Below, one piece after another: positions 1 through 9,294 of a stretch of DNA of 64,000 nucleotides (positions within the stretch are counted from its first letter, which is position 1; each line of letters starts with the position of its first letter). The stretch is from contig OY282381.1 of NCBI GenBank assembly GCA_958295915.1, forward strand, positions 4,176,722-4,240,721, written 5' to 3'. The notes beneath the pieces are model-generated. The model did no database searches. It was not told where the DNA came from and saw only the letters and a list, made by a program, of their open reading frames with translations. The position numbers were made by a program, and so were the translations under genes. The stretch is from an uncultured Caldilineaceae bacterium (GTDB taxonomy: Bacteria > Chloroflexota > Anaerolineae > Caldilineales > Caldilineaceae).

Positions 1-90
1 CCCATTGGGGATTTGGATCGTACCGGACTGTGGGCCATTATAGGGGATGGCGCGCGCGTGCGCAAGCCGGAGATCGGGCGGGGCGCGTCA

Positions 91-119
91 TTGACGACAT
101 ATCGGCTAGCGGATACAAT
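91..119 (+). promoter_or_regulatory. sigma70-type promoter for the amidohydrolase cluster
   Basis: A -35 box TTGACG (91-96) and a -10 box TACAAT (114-119) are separated by exactly 17 bases. Transcription would begin near 126, upstream of the first amidohydrolase. Bases 1-90 hold no gene I can support. Confidence 0.65.
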
Positions 120-178
120 TCATTTGCCCCTGAATCAGAATGCCCGTTTTTGCGGCCAGGGTCGGAGATCAGCGCGCT

Positions 179-1369
179 ATGAGTACAGATACCAATACGA
201 TGCCATCCGGGCCGATTCCCGTAGTTTCCCAGGCGACGGAGCCGAATGGCGAGCGGGGCCGCCCGCTCCCATGGGCGCAGACCAGCGCACAAGCCCTGCC
301 GACAGAGCGGCGGTCTGCCCCGGCCAACAGCGTGATCGACTGTGACATCCACAACGAGGCGCCGTCACTCGACGCCCTGTTGCCCTATCTGGCCGAGCAC
401 TGGCGTGACTATATCCAAGAATCAGCCTTTCGCGGCCCCCACGCAAATGACTACCCCCGCGGCGCGCCAACTTCGGCGCGTCCAGGAAGCATTCCGCCGG
501 ACGGTGGGCCAGCCGGTTCTCGCCTGCAGCTTGTTCAAGAGCAGGTTCTGACGCCGTGGGGTACAGAGATCGGCATTCTCAACTGCTCCTATCGTGTGCA
601 AAGTGTCAAACAGGAGGATCTGGCCGCAGATCTGGCGACTGCCATCAACCGCTGGCAGATCGACGAGTGGCTCGCTCCGGAAGCGCGGCTACGGGGTTCG
701 CTGGTCGTGCCGAGCCAGACCCCTGCGCGCGCCGCTGAGGAGATCCAGCGCTTCGGCGATCATCCGCAATATGTGCAGGCAATCCTGCCCGTGCGCTCGT
801 ACATCCCGTATGGCAACCGTTTTTACGATCCTCTCTATGCCGCCGCGGTCGAGCAGGATCTGGTGGTTGGCATCCACTACGGCGGCGCGCCCGGCCACCC
901 GCCGACTCCAGTCGGGTGGCCTTCGACCTATCTCGAAGAACACGCCGGCATGGCGCAAGTGTTCCAGTCCCAGGTGATCAGCATCATTGCCGAGGGTGTC
1001 TTTGACCGCTTCCCGCATCTGCGCGTCGCCCTGATTGAAGGCGGCTTCGCCTGGATGCCTTCCCTTATGTGGCGGCTGGATAAAGAGTGGAAAGGGCTGC
1101 GTTCCAACACGCCATGGGTCAGGCGTTCGCCCTCGGACTACATACGCCAACACATGCGCCTGACGATTCAACCGCTGGGCGCGCCACCCGATCCGCAGTA
1201 TATTGCCCAGACAATCGAGCAGTTGGAATCAGACACAATGCTGATGTTTGCGACCGACTATCCGCACTGGCATTATGATAGGGACGAAGAAGCCTGGCCC
1301 GTAACGCTGCCGGAACCACTGAACGCCAACATCTGGTCCGAAAATGCCCGGGCGTTTTATCGATTGTAA
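179..1369 (+). CDS. amidohydrolase family 2 protein (first of three)
   Basis: This is a predicted TIM-barrel metal-dependent hydrolase or decarboxylase of the amidohydrolase_2 type, 396 aa. Family marks are the N-terminal DCDIHNEAP strand, GIHYGG in the middle, EGGFAWMPSLMWRLD, and the C-terminal ATDYPHWHYD that supplies the barrel's last Asp. The usual HxH metal pair reads HxN here. I chose ATG 179 because GGAG lies about 11 bases upstream; the in-frame ATG at 140 has no ribosome site and nearly abuts the predicted transcription start. It is the first gene of a forward cluster and sits 11 bp before a close paralogue. The substrate is unknown; relatives act on aromatic acids and lactones. Confidence 0.85.
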   Translation: MSTDTNTMPSGPIPVVSQATEPNGERGRPLPWAQTSAQALPTERRSAPANSVIDCDIHNEAPSLDALLPYLAEHWRDYIQESAFRGPHANDYPRGAPTSARPGSIPPDGGPAGSRLQLVQEQVLTPWGTEIGILNCSYRVQSVKQEDLAADLATAINRWQIDEWLAPEARLRGSLVVPSQTPARAAEEIQRFGDHPQYVQAILPVRSYIPYGNRFYDPLYAAAVEQDLVVGIHYGGAPGHPPTPVGWPSTYLEEHAGMAQVFQSQVISIIAEGVFDRFPHLRVALIEGGFAWMPSLMWRLDKEWKGLRSNTPWVRRSPSDYIRQHMRLTIQPLGAPPDPQYIAQTIEQLESDTMLMFATDYPHWHYDRDEEAWPVTLPEPLNANIWSENARAFYRL

Positions 1370-1380
1370 GGAGAGCCGCC

Positions 1381-2496
1381 ATGACGCTAGAGATGGAGAT
1401 CACTGCGCGACCTGCAGCCGCCAAGCGGACTGATCTGGCGGTGATCGACACTGACATCCACAATTTCGATCTCTATGACAGCCCTGTGTTCGACCAGATC
1501 ATTACACGCTATCTGACGCCCACATGGCGAGAACATCACAGAATGATCGGGATGCGAGGAGCTTACGGCGGCGGCTATCCCCGCGCCCAGCCCAACGCAG
1601 CCCGAGCCGATTCCTGGCCGCCTAGCGGGCGTCCGCCCGGCACGGATCTGGACTTCATGCGCAAGCAGTTGCTGGATGCCTGGGATATGGATTACGGCAT
1701 TCTGAACCCCCTGGCCGGCGCCGGCGGCCAGCTGAATCTGGAGTATGGCGCGCGCCTGGCCCGAGCCATTAACGACTATCAGATCGCCGAATGGTTGGAA
1801 CAGGAGCCGCGCTTGCGCGCGTCGATAGTGGTCGCCTACGAGAACGCCGATCTGGCCGCGGCGGAGATCCACCGACTTGGAGATCACGACGGTTTTGTGC
1901 AGGTGCTGTTGGCGGCCCGTACCCAGGAACCGCTGGGCCGGCGCAAGTACTGGAAGATGTATGAGGCCGCGCTGGCCTACGATCTGCCGATCGGTATCCA
2001 TTTCGGCGGCCTCGGCGGCGCTGCCATCACCGCCGCCGGCTGGCCCTCCTATTACATTGAAGATCACTGCGGTATGCCCCAAACATTTCAGGCACAGATC
2101 GCCAGTCTGATCTGTGAAGGCGTTTTTGAGCATTTCCCCGCATTGCGGATTGTGATCATCGAAGGTGGCTTCGCCTGGATGCCCTCTCTCGCCTGGCGGT
2201 TGGATCAGAGTTGGAAGCGATTGCGCGCAGAAGTGCCGTACCTGAAGCATGCGCCCTCAGAGTATATGCAGAAGCATTTCTGGCTGACAACCCAGCCGAT
2301 GGAAGAGCCGCGGCAGCATCGACACCTCGAACAGGTGATTGAACAGATGAACGGCGCGCAGCGGCTGATGTTTGCCACCGATTACCCGCATTGGGATTTC
2401 GACGCCCCCGACCGGGCTTTGCCGGCAACCCTCCCGCTCGAAATCAGGCGCAAGATTATGGCAGAGAATGCCCGCCAATTTTACAGGCTGGCGTAG
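1381..2496 (+). CDS. amidohydrolase family 2 protein (second of three)
   Basis: A 371-aa amidohydrolase_2 TIM-barrel enzyme and a tandem paralogue of the preceding gene. The two share EGGFAWMPSL, the WRLD helix and the closing ATDYPHWDFD. The N-terminal metal strand reads DTDIHNFDL, so HxN replaces HxH as in its neighbours. The start ATG follows AAGGAG with good spacing, and the gap to the upstream gene is 11 bp, so the two are probably co-transcribed and translated. Two near-duplicates side by side suggest related substrates or a heteromer; neither can be shown from sequence. Confidence 0.85.
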   Translation: MTLEMEITARPAAAKRTDLAVIDTDIHNFDLYDSPVFDQIITRYLTPTWREHHRMIGMRGAYGGGYPRAQPNAARADSWPPSGRPPGTDLDFMRKQLLDAWDMDYGILNPLAGAGGQLNLEYGARLARAINDYQIAEWLEQEPRLRASIVVAYENADLAAAEIHRLGDHDGFVQVLLAARTQEPLGRRKYWKMYEAALAYDLPIGIHFGGLGGAAITAAGWPSYYIEDHCGMPQTFQAQIASLICEGVFEHFPALRIVIIEGGFAWMPSLAWRLDQSWKRLRAEVPYLKHAPSEYMQKHFWLTTQPMEEPRQHRHLEQVIEQMNGAQRLMFATDYPHWDFDAPDRALPATLPLEIRRKIMAENARQFYRLA

Positions 2497-2550
2497 GGGC
2501 CTTTGGCAGCTTGGCAGGGAGTAGGGAGATGCATTAAGTGATATACTATC

Positions 2551-2579
2551 TTGTCAAAACGATTTGAACTGTGCATACT
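2551..2579 (+). promoter_or_regulatory. sigma70-type promoter before the third amidohydrolase
   Basis: TTGTCA (2551-2556) and CATACT (2574-2579) are spaced by 17 bases. The inferred transcription start near 2586 lies just before the ribosome site at 2608-2613. The third amidohydrolase can therefore be expressed independently of the first two. Confidence 0.5.
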
Positions 2580-2621
2580 GTGGCTGGGCAAGTTCGTTCA
2601 GGGAGCAAGGAGATATTCCCA

Positions 2622-3809
2622 ATGACAAAGCCAGGGGCAACACCGATCACAGCGCCAGGCTGGACTGCGCAGCCTGAAGAGGGCGTTACGATCGTGGATT
2701 GCGACGTTCATCACAACTTTGAACAGCCCGAACAACTGCTGCCGTACCTGCCGAAGTTCTGGCAGGAACATCTGATCGATCAAGGGCTGCACCTGCCCAG
2801 CGGCGGGTATTCCAATATCCCCTTTCGCACCAATCGCCCGGACCTGAAAGACCCCGACTTGAAACGACGCGATTTCAATTTTTCGTTGGCATTTCTCCAG
2901 CGTGAACACCTTGATCCCTGGAATATCGACTACGCGCTCTTGACCGGCCCGCCGCCGTTTTACGGCTATAGCGGCCTACCGGACCCAGACTGGGCCGCCG
3001 CGCTTTGCCGCGCCTTCAACGATTGGACCATTGAGCATTGGCTGGAAAAAGACGATCGCGTCGTCAACGCCATCCTCGTGTCCCCGTCCGACCCAGCCCA
3101 AGCCGTCGCCGAAATCAAGCGCCTGGCCGACCGTAAAGATACCGTTGCGGTGATGATCCCCATGGGCGCCAGTATGCCATTCGGCAATCGCTTCTACCAT
3201 CCGATCTGGGAAGCGTGCGAGGAGCGCGGCTTGCCGGTTGTCTCCCACATCGGCGGAGGCGGGGGCGCGGCCCGGACAACGCCCACACCTGTCGGCTTCC
3301 CCACCTACTATATGGAATCGCGTATGAGCCGGCCCTATGTGGCCAGCACCCACGCGGCCTCGTTGATCTGCGAGGGCGTCTTTGAGAAGTTCCCCAACCT
3401 GAAGTTCGCCCTCACGGAAGCGCAACAACTTTGGGCCGTGGCTGTGATGTGGCATATGGACGCGGACTGGAAGGCCATACGCGATCAGACCCCATGGCTG
3501 AAACGCCTGCCGAGCGAGTACTTCCGCGAGCACATTCGCGTGGGCTCCCAACCGCTGCATGAAGCGGAAACCACCGAGCAGTTGTATCAGTTTCTGGAGA
3601 TGCTGCATGCGGACGAAACGCTCGTCTACTGTTCAGATTTCCCCCATTTTGATTGGAATGATCCAGTGACGACTTTCCCCAAACTTTCGCCGCAAACACA
3701 CCAGCGCATCTTTGCCGACAATGCGCTGGACATGCTGCGCATGGGAGACGAGCGGACGGGCAAATCTCCCAGCAGTCGGGCATCATTTGCCCGTCCGAGT
3801 TGGCTATGA
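2622..3809 (+). CDS. amidohydrolase family 2 protein (third), repeat-extended C-terminus
   Basis: A 395-aa amidohydrolase_2 enzyme, more divergent than the first two: DCDVHHNFE at the N-terminus, VVSHIGGGG in mid-barrel, CSDFPHFDW near the end. ATG 2622 is chosen because AAGGAG lies 8-9 bases upstream; the open frame also extends back to GTG 2571, but that codon overlaps the likely promoter. The protein normally ends soon after the helix ADNALDMLRM. Here about 19 more residues (containing SPSSRAS) are encoded by a palindromic element at 3753-3797. Its stop codon overlaps the Rieske start as ATGA. Confidence 0.85.
   Translation: MTKPGATPITAPGWTAQPEEGVTIVDCDVHHNFEQPEQLLPYLPKFWQEHLIDQGLHLPSGGYSNIPFRTNRPDLKDPDLKRRDFNFSLAFLQREHLDPWNIDYALLTGPPPFYGYSGLPDPDWAAALCRAFNDWTIEHWLEKDDRVVNAILVSPSDPAQAVAEIKRLADRKDTVAVMIPMGASMPFGNRFYHPIWEACEERGLPVVSHIGGGGGAARTTPTPVGFPTYYMESRMSRPYVASTHAASLICEGVFEKFPNLKFALTEAQQLWAVAVMWHMDADWKAIRDQTPWLKRLPSEYFREHIRVGSQPLHEAETTEQLYQFLEMLHADETLVYCSDFPHFDWNDPVTTFPKLSPQTHQRIFADNALDMLRMGDERTGKSPSSRASFARPSWL
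3753..3797 (+). repeat. palindromic element copy 1 (19-nt loop family)
   Basis: A perfect 13-bp stem (3753-3765 with 3785-3797, left arm CGGACGGGCAAAT) encloses the loop CTCCCAGCAGTCGGGCATC. It lies inside the 3' end of the third amidohydrolase and is read in frame. No T-run follows, and translation continues through it, so it is not a terminator. Confidence 0.9.
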
Positions 3810-4195
3810 CGCGGGTCGTCATCGCCAAAGTCTGGGAGATCCCACCGGGAGAGCGCAAGATCGTTGTGCCTTTCCGGGGGCGGGCCGGCATCGGCGTGTT
3901 CAACGTCGCCGGCAGGCTGTACGCGCTGCGCAATATCTGCCCGCATAAGAGAGGCCCCCTCTGCACCGGCGAACGCACCGGCCGCATCGCTGCCGACGCG
4001 CCGCCATCGAACCGGGACGCCGAGTTGACCGTCGACGGTGACGGCGAGGTGCTGCGCTGCCCCTGGCATCAGTGGCCCTTCGAAATCGCCACGGGCCGCT
4101 GTCTCGTGGACCCGAATCTGCGGGTCAAAACCTACCCAGTGCGTATCGACGGCAATGATATCGTCGTTGAATATAAAGAAGAGGAATCGAGTTAA
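3806..4195 (+). CDS. Rieske [2Fe-2S] ferredoxin-like protein
   Basis: A small 129-aa Rieske-fold protein. The cluster ligands are visible as CPHKRGPLC (Cys-x-His) near residue 50 and CPWHQWPFE (Cys-x-x-His) near residue 85. There is no oxygenase catalytic domain, so it resembles a Rieske ferredoxin or NirD-like electron carrier. ATG 3806 overlaps the upstream stop as ATGA, implying translational coupling; a TTG two codons earlier is less likely. Its position after three amidohydrolases suggests electron supply to an oxygenase or reductase encoded elsewhere. That role is inference. Confidence 0.85.
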   Translation: MTRVVIAKVWEIPPGERKIVVPFRGRAGIGVFNVAGRLYALRNICPHKRGPLCTGERTGRIAADAPPSNRDAELTVDGDGEVLRCPWHQWPFEIATGRCLVDPNLRVKTYPVRIDGNDIVVEYKEEESS

Positions 4196-4273
4196 ATCGG
4201 GAACAGTTCCAGGACACGCCGACCTGTTTCTGACCGCATGCGAAAAAATGATGCGAGAACAAGGAGTGAGAGA

Positions 4274-5317
4274 ATGGAAGTGAGGAGCGAGAATAGGAAG
4301 GATCCGTTTGCAGGCGTTGAGCAAGTACTGGATGAGTGGGGATTGGGTGGAAGTCAGTGTGAACTGGTCTCCCAGTCCGAAAATGTTGTCTTTCGGGTCA
4401 ATACTGACTCCGGAGAATTACTCGCCTTGCGCCTCCATCGGCCCGGTTATCACACATTGGCCGAGTTGAACGCCGAACAGCAGTGGACCGCCGCGTTGAA
4501 CCGGGCGGGTCTCTCCGCGCCCGTGCATCGACTGACGGTAAATGGCCGCGGTCTCGCGAAGGTCTATTTACCGGAGATATCCGAAACCAGATATGTGAGC
4601 CTTAGCGAATGGACCGAAGGGGAGCTCCTGGCGACGATGATTGGCCAGGACCCCAAGTCGCACGGCATAATTTTCCCGAGTAACTCGGAGGTTGCCCCGT
4701 CCGATGCACAAGTTCTGTTAAAATATTTCTTCCAGATCGGTCGGATCGCGGCCCGGATTCACAATCAGGCCATGACTTGGCAGATGCCGGACAGCTTCGA
4801 GCGTCACGCATTTGACATCGATGGCCTGATGGGTGATGCGCCTCTCTGGGGGCCGTTCTGGAACCTGCCGCAACTGACCGCGGCTGAACGAGAGCAGATC
4901 CTGCGCGTCCGCGACAGAATACGGCGGATTCTGTCAGAATACGGCAAAAATCAGGGAACCTACGGCCTGATACACGCCGATCTGCACCCCGGCAACCTGC
5001 TCTTCCTTGACGATCGAATCCATGTGATTGACTTTGACGACGCCGGTTTTGGCTGGCACCAGTATGAACTGGCGGTGGCGCTGTTCCATTACGCAGAAGA
5101 CCCTCTTTTTGACGCGATTCGCGACGCCCTGGTCGCAGGTTACCGGACAGAGCGCAGTTTGGACGACGCTGCCGTCGAACTGCTGCCCGTGTTTATATTG
5201 ATCCGATACCTGGTTCTGCTTGGCTGGATTCAGGAACGACCGGAGCTGAACAACAGTCATCGGCTGCCGAGACTGACCGCAGAAGTCTGTGAACGCGCAA
5301 AAACCCTTCTTAGTTGA
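4274..5317 (+). CDS. APH-family phosphotransferase/kinase
   Basis: A 347-aa protein of the aminoglycoside phosphotransferase/choline kinase fold. The catalytic loop HADLHPGNLLF and the metal-binding IDFDDAGFGW are clear at about residues 230-265. The start is ATG 4274, seven bases after AAGGAG; an upstream in-frame ATG at 4238 has no such site. These kinases act on small hydroxylated molecules (homoserine, choline, sugars) and most are not resistance genes. It lies 78 bp after the Rieske gene and 27 bp before the helicase gene, probably in one forward transcript. Confidence 0.8.
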   Translation: MEVRSENRKDPFAGVEQVLDEWGLGGSQCELVSQSENVVFRVNTDSGELLALRLHRPGYHTLAELNAEQQWTAALNRAGLSAPVHRLTVNGRGLAKVYLPEISETRYVSLSEWTEGELLATMIGQDPKSHGIIFPSNSEVAPSDAQVLLKYFFQIGRIAARIHNQAMTWQMPDSFERHAFDIDGLMGDAPLWGPFWNLPQLTAAEREQILRVRDRIRRILSEYGKNQGTYGLIHADLHPGNLLFLDDRIHVIDFDDAGFGWHQYELAVALFHYAEDPLFDAIRDALVAGYRTERSLDDAAVELLPVFILIRYLVLLGWIQERPELNNSHRLPRLTAEVCERAKTLLS

Positions 5318-5344
5318 TTTCCATTACCGAAAAATCAGGAATTT

Positions 5345-6982
5345 ATGTCACACAATACTTCAGACAGTCAGAAATCAGAAATCACCGCTTCCCTCTCCTC
5401 ACCTGAAACGCCCCCCTACAACGAAAACGTAAATCCCGTGGATCTGGTCGAGCCGGAGAACGCCCTGCCGGCGATCAGCCTTGCAGAGCTACCCAACGTC
5501 GCGCAGGCCGCGGCAGCCAACGCCGGCTGGACAAAGTTAATGCCGGTCCAGGCCAAGTCCATCCCTTACATACTGGCCGGGCGGGATCTGATGGTGCAGT
5601 CGCGTACGGGTAGCGGCAAGACCGGCGCATTTCTCCTGCCGATTTTGCACCGCATCGAGCCAGACAAAGATGCCTGCCAGGCCCTGGTATTGGTGCCCAC
5701 GCGGGAGTTGGCTCTACAGGTGGCAAAGGAGGCCGCGCTGCTGGGGCAGGCCGCCGACGTGCGCAGCGTTGCCGTCTACGGTGGCGTAAAGTACGGCCCC
5801 CAGATCGAAGCCCTGCGCGGCGGCGCGCAGCTGGTTATCGGCACGCCGGGGCGGATTCTGGATCACCTGCTGCAGCGCACGTTGCGCCTGGATGATCTGC
5901 ATCTGCTCGTCTTTGACGAAGCCGACCGTATGCTCTCGATGGGCTTCTACCCAGATATGCTGGAAGTGCAAACCTATCTGCCCTCGATGCCTATCAGCGG
6001 TTCGATGTTCTCAGCGACATTGCCGACGCATGTGCTGCGCCTGGCCCAACAGTTCCTTACGGAGCCTGACTTCCTCAGCCTGAGCCGCGATCGCGTGCAC
6101 GTGGCCGAAGCGGAACATATTCTGTACGCGGATCCGGGCATGAAAAAGGATCGGGCACTGGTGCGGCTGATCGAGATTGAAAATCCGGTCGCGGCGATTG
6201 TCTTCTGCAACACCCGCCGCGCGGTCGATTATGTAACGATTGTGTTGCAGCGTTTCGGCTATGACGCCGACAAACTCAGCTCCGATCTCAGTCAACAGGA
6301 GCGGGAGCAGGTAATGCGCCGGGTGCGCGAGGGAAAGCTGCGCCTGCTGGTGGCGACAGATGTGGCGGCCCGGGGCATCGACATCCCTGAGCTGTCCCAT
6401 ATCTTCCAGTATGAACCGCCGGAAGATCCGGAATCCTACATCCACCGGGCAGGGCGTACGGCCCGCGCCGGCGCGTCTGGCGCGGCGGTCTCCCTGGCCG
6501 CCTCCTACGATGAACGCATGCAGATGGAGCGCATCGCCAAGCGCTACAGCATTTCACTGGAGGAGCGCAAGCCGCCGGCAGACGAGGATGTGGCCGCTGT
6601 CGTCTCCGAGCGGGTGACATCTCTGCTGGAGGCCAAGCTGCGTAGCCGGGATAGGTTGCAAAGCGAACGGATGCAGCGATTTCTGCCGCTGGTGGCCGGC
6701 TGGTTGGATGGCGCAACCTCCCAGCAGTCGGGCGTTGTTGCGGACGCGCCGTTCAATGTGGAATCCGAAGATTGGATGGGGCAACCTCCCAGCAGTCGGG
6801 CATCGTTGCCCCATTCAACTGGGCAGACTCTCCTGGCGATGCTGGTCGATGATTTCTATCAAGCGTCTCTCCACGCGCCGCCGGTCATGCCGGCAGAGAA
6901 TAGCTCATCCCCGCAGCGCAGGCAAAAACGTCGGCGCGGTCGGCCCCGTCGATCCCGCAACCGGCGACGGGCCGACTCCTGA
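5345..6982 (+). CDS. DEAD-box RNA helicase
   Basis: A 545-aa ATP-dependent RNA helicase. In order it shows the Q motif (MPVQAKSIPYI), motif I (SRTGSGKT), PTRELA, TPGR, DEAD, SAT, and the C-terminal HRAGRTARAG. The core ends near residue 400. The tail carries two palindromic elements (6712-6742 and 6776-6814) read in frame, then ends in a basic, Arg-rich stretch typical of RNA-binding tails. The core is of normal length, so the inserts should not harm catalysis. It probably works in rRNA or mRNA remodelling. Confidence 0.93.
   Translation: MSHNTSDSQKSEITASLSSPETPPYNENVNPVDLVEPENALPAISLAELPNVAQAAAANAGWTKLMPVQAKSIPYILAGRDLMVQSRTGSGKTGAFLLPILHRIEPDKDACQALVLVPTRELALQVAKEAALLGQAADVRSVAVYGGVKYGPQIEALRGGAQLVIGTPGRILDHLLQRTLRLDDLHLLVFDEADRMLSMGFYPDMLEVQTYLPSMPISGSMFSATLPTHVLRLAQQFLTEPDFLSLSRDRVHVAEAEHILYADPGMKKDRALVRLIEIENPVAAIVFCNTRRAVDYVTIVLQRFGYDADKLSSDLSQQEREQVMRRVREGKLRLLVATDVAARGIDIPELSHIFQYEPPEDPESYIHRAGRTARAGASGAAVSLAASYDERMQMERIAKRYSISLEERKPPADEDVAAVVSERVTSLLEAKLRSRDRLQSERMQRFLPLVAGWLDGATSQQSGVVADAPFNVESEDWMGQPPSSRASLPHSTGQTLLAMLVDDFYQASLHAPPVMPAENSSSPQRRQKRRRGRPRRSRNRRRADS
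6712..6742 (+). repeat. palindromic element copy 2
   Basis: Stem CGCAAC (6712-6717) pairs with GTTGCG (6737-6742) around a 19-nt loop CTCCCAGCAGTCGGGCGTT. It sits in the helicase tail and is read as ATSQQSGVVA, a different frame from copy 3, which lies 68 bp downstream. Confidence 0.85.
6776..6814 (+). repeat. palindromic element copy 3
   Basis: Stem ATGGGGCAAC (6776-6785) pairs with GTTGCCCCAT (6805-6814), extended outward by TTG/CAA with one mismatch. The loop is CTCCCAGCAGTCGGGCATC. It is read in the helicase as QPPSSRASLP. The element and its flanks nearly match copy 4 over about 48 bp. Confidence 0.9.
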
Positions 6983-7064
6983 CGCGTCGCCCTCGCGCTT
7001 TTCATACGGGCATCGCTTCAGGGCAGGGGTACGCCTGCGCAAAGCCGTGATGCTGTACTCAGCA

Positions 7065-9251
7065 TCAATCTGGCAGGTTTTGGCGTAACTCCGCTAACCA
7101 GATTGCGGCCGAGGAATCGCTGGGCGCTCGCCAGTCCCCCCGCGGGCTGAGAGAGCCGCCACTGCCCACCTTCGGACCGTTCGGAATCGCCGTCCGCTTG
7201 AACTGGCTGATCTGGAAGAAGCGATACAGGAACAGCTCCAGCCACTTTCTTATCGCCGGCAGATCGTACTCATTGCGTTTGTGGCGCGGCAGAAAGTCCG
7301 GCCACATGCCCCGGCTACGATCACCCCAAGCCTGCAGCGCCAGAAAGGCCACTTTGCTGGGCCGGAACCCGTAGCGGGAAATATGGTACAGATAGAAGTC
7401 TTGCAACTCATACGGCCCAATATGGGCCTCAGTCGATTGGGCCGGCCCAGCGCCCGGCCCCTCTCCAGGAACGAGTTCCGGCGAGATGTCCGTGTCCAGA
7501 ATCGATTGCAACACCGTGCTGGCAGCCTCATCGAACTGAGAAGTCGCGATGATCCAGCGGATCAGATGCTGGATGAGGGTCTTGGGCACGGATGCATTGA
7601 CGTTATAGTGACTCATCTGATCGCCGACGCCGTAGGTGGCCCAGCCCAGCGCCAGCTCGCTCAGATCGCCGGTTCCCAGCACCAATGCGTTGTTGAAGTT
7701 GGCAAGACGGAACAGGTGGCTGGTGCGCTCGCCGGCCTGCACATTCTCAAAGGTGATGTCATACTCCGGATCTTCCTCAGCGAATGGATGGCCTATGTCG
7801 CGGAACATCTGCATCGCCGCCGGGCGGATGTCGATTTCATACCCGCTGACACCGAAGGCTTCCATCAGTCTGTGGGCATTTGCGCGGGTGCCGGCACTGG
7901 TTGCAAAGCCGGGCATCGTGTAGGCCAAAATGTTGGCGCGGGGGAGATGTAGGCGGTCCATGGTGCGAGCCGCCACGATCAGCGCCTGTGTCGAGTCCAA
8001 CCCGCCGGAGATACCGATGACGACCTTCTGGATGCCCGTGGCGCGCAGCCGCTGCATCAGGCCGTGCACCTGAATGTTGTAGGCCTCATAGGCCTGTTCA
8101 TCGCGCCGCACTGCATCGCTGGGCACGAACGGAAAGCGCTCCATCCGCCGCTGAAGCTGGTCGATTCGGAGCGCCTGGGTCGCCGAGTCTGTCCCCGCGG
8201 CCGTTCCAGCTTCCCACTCTGTCATCCGCGGCGTCTGGAAAGCGAAATCGATGGCGCGAATCGCCTCCAGCTGTTGCCGGTGCATAGCCGCTGAATCGTT
8301 GAAGCTGGTTAGCCGCATGCGGTTTTGCGCCAGCCGCTCGATGTCGATGTCCGCGGTGATGATCTGTTCGTGGTCAGCAAAGCGTTCGGATTCGGCCAGC
8401 AACTTCCCGTCTTCGTAGATCAACGCATGACCATCCCATGCCAGATCCGTTGTCGATTCCCCCGGGCCGGCTGCGGAGTAGAGATAACCGGCGATACATC
8501 TGCCCGACTGGCTGGCGCACAGATCCTTGCGGTAGTTGGCCTTGCCAATGGTAATATTCGAGGCGGACAGATTGGCCAAAATCGTTGCCCCGGCCAGGGC
8601 TGCATAGGAGCTGGGTGGAATCGGCGTCCACATGTCTTCGCAGATCTCCACATGCAGACCGAAGCCTCCCAATCCATCTGTGAAATGCGCCTCCTGGTCG
8701 CGCGTCAAAGATCGCCGCGCGGCAGCCGATGGCCCGTCCGCAGATATCAGTTCGGCTCGAAATAGCAGGTCGTTGCCCAAGAGAACTGTCTCGCCCAGGA
8801 ACTGCACCTGCCGGCTGACCGCATGACAGGCGGCGCTGAACTGACGTCTTTCATAGAACTCCCGGTAGTTAGGCAGATAGGTCTTCGGTACGATTCCCAG
8901 CACATGGCCCCGATAGATGACTATGGCGCAGTTGAACAGCTTGTTCTCAAAGCGCAGAGGCGCGCCGACCAGAAGAACAGGCGTCAGATCGGCGCTGGCC
9001 TGTATGATCCGTCTGATTCCAGCCAGCGCCCCGCCTAGCAAGGCCTCCTGCTGGAGTAGGTCGTCAATCGCATAGGAGGAGATGCCCAGTTCTGGAAATA
9101 GGGCCACAGCCGCGCCCGCGTCAGACGCTTTGCCAGCTAGCCCGATCGTGCGCGCCGTGTTGAATTCCGGATCCGCCACCCGAACGTGAGGTACGCACAC
9201 CGCCACGCGGATGAAGCCATGGCTATAGATGGAATAAAATAAGTCTGCCAT
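7065..9251 (-). CDS. nadE: glutamine-dependent NAD+ synthetase
   Basis: A 728-aa two-domain enzyme for the last step of NAD synthesis, amidating NaAD with glutamine. The N-terminal nitrilase-type glutaminase carries the Glu-Lys-Cys triad in FPELGIS (about residue 54), PKTYLPNY and VEICEDMW. The C-terminal synthetase has the PP-loop SGGLDSTQA near residue 415. The length fits the long glutamine-dependent type rather than the short ammonia-dependent one. It is convergent with the helicase gene. A palindromic element occupies the leader just upstream of the start codon. Confidence 0.95.
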   Translation of the reverse strand: MADLFYSIYSHGFIRVAVCVPHVRVADPEFNTARTIGLAGKASDAGAAVALFPELGISSYAIDDLLQQEALLGGALAGIRRIIQASADLTPVLLVGAPLRFENKLFNCAIVIYRGHVLGIVPKTYLPNYREFYERRQFSAACHAVSRQVQFLGETVLLGNDLLFRAELISADGPSAAARRSLTRDQEAHFTDGLGGFGLHVEICEDMWTPIPPSSYAALAGATILANLSASNITIGKANYRKDLCASQSGRCIAGYLYSAAGPGESTTDLAWDGHALIYEDGKLLAESERFADHEQIITADIDIERLAQNRMRLTSFNDSAAMHRQQLEAIRAIDFAFQTPRMTEWEAGTAAGTDSATQALRIDQLQRRMERFPFVPSDAVRRDEQAYEAYNIQVHGLMQRLRATGIQKVVIGISGGLDSTQALIVAARTMDRLHLPRANILAYTMPGFATSAGTRANAHRLMEAFGVSGYEIDIRPAAMQMFRDIGHPFAEEDPEYDITFENVQAGERTSHLFRLANFNNALVLGTGDLSELALGWATYGVGDQMSHYNVNASVPKTLIQHLIRWIIATSQFDEAASTVLQSILDTDISPELVPGEGPGAGPAQSTEAHIGPYELQDFYLYHISRYGFRPSKVAFLALQAWGDRSRGMWPDFLPRHKRNEYDLPAIRKWLELFLYRFFQISQFKRTAIPNGPKVGSGGSLSPRGDWRAPSDSSAAIWLAELRQNLPD

Positions 9252-9255
9252 TTGG

Positions 9256-9294
9256 ATGGGGCAACCTCCCAGCGGTAGGGCATCGTTGCCCCAT
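9256..9294 (+). repeat. palindromic element copy 4, in the nadE leader
   Basis: Stem 9256-9265 pairs with 9285-9294 around loop CTCCCAGCGGTAGGGCATC. The stem ends four bases upstream of the nadE start codon on the reverse strand. It is the only copy outside a reading frame. Read on the nadE strand, the loop carries GGGAGG, a Shine-Dalgarno-like string about 13 bases from the ATG. Confidence 0.9.

Noticed and set aside
1387..2250. A 287-codon open frame antisense to the second amidohydrolase
   Set aside because: It mirrors a clear enzyme gene and has no recognisable motifs; such frames are common opposite GC-rich genes.
2571..2621. Earlier GTG start for the third amidohydrolase
   Set aside because: It overlaps the predicted -10 box and has no ribosome site, whereas ATG 2622 follows AAGGAG at good spacing.
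4274..5317. Aminoglycoside resistance gene
   Set aside because: The protein shares only the general APH fold; such kinases in catabolic settings usually act on metabolites, and nothing indicates resistance.
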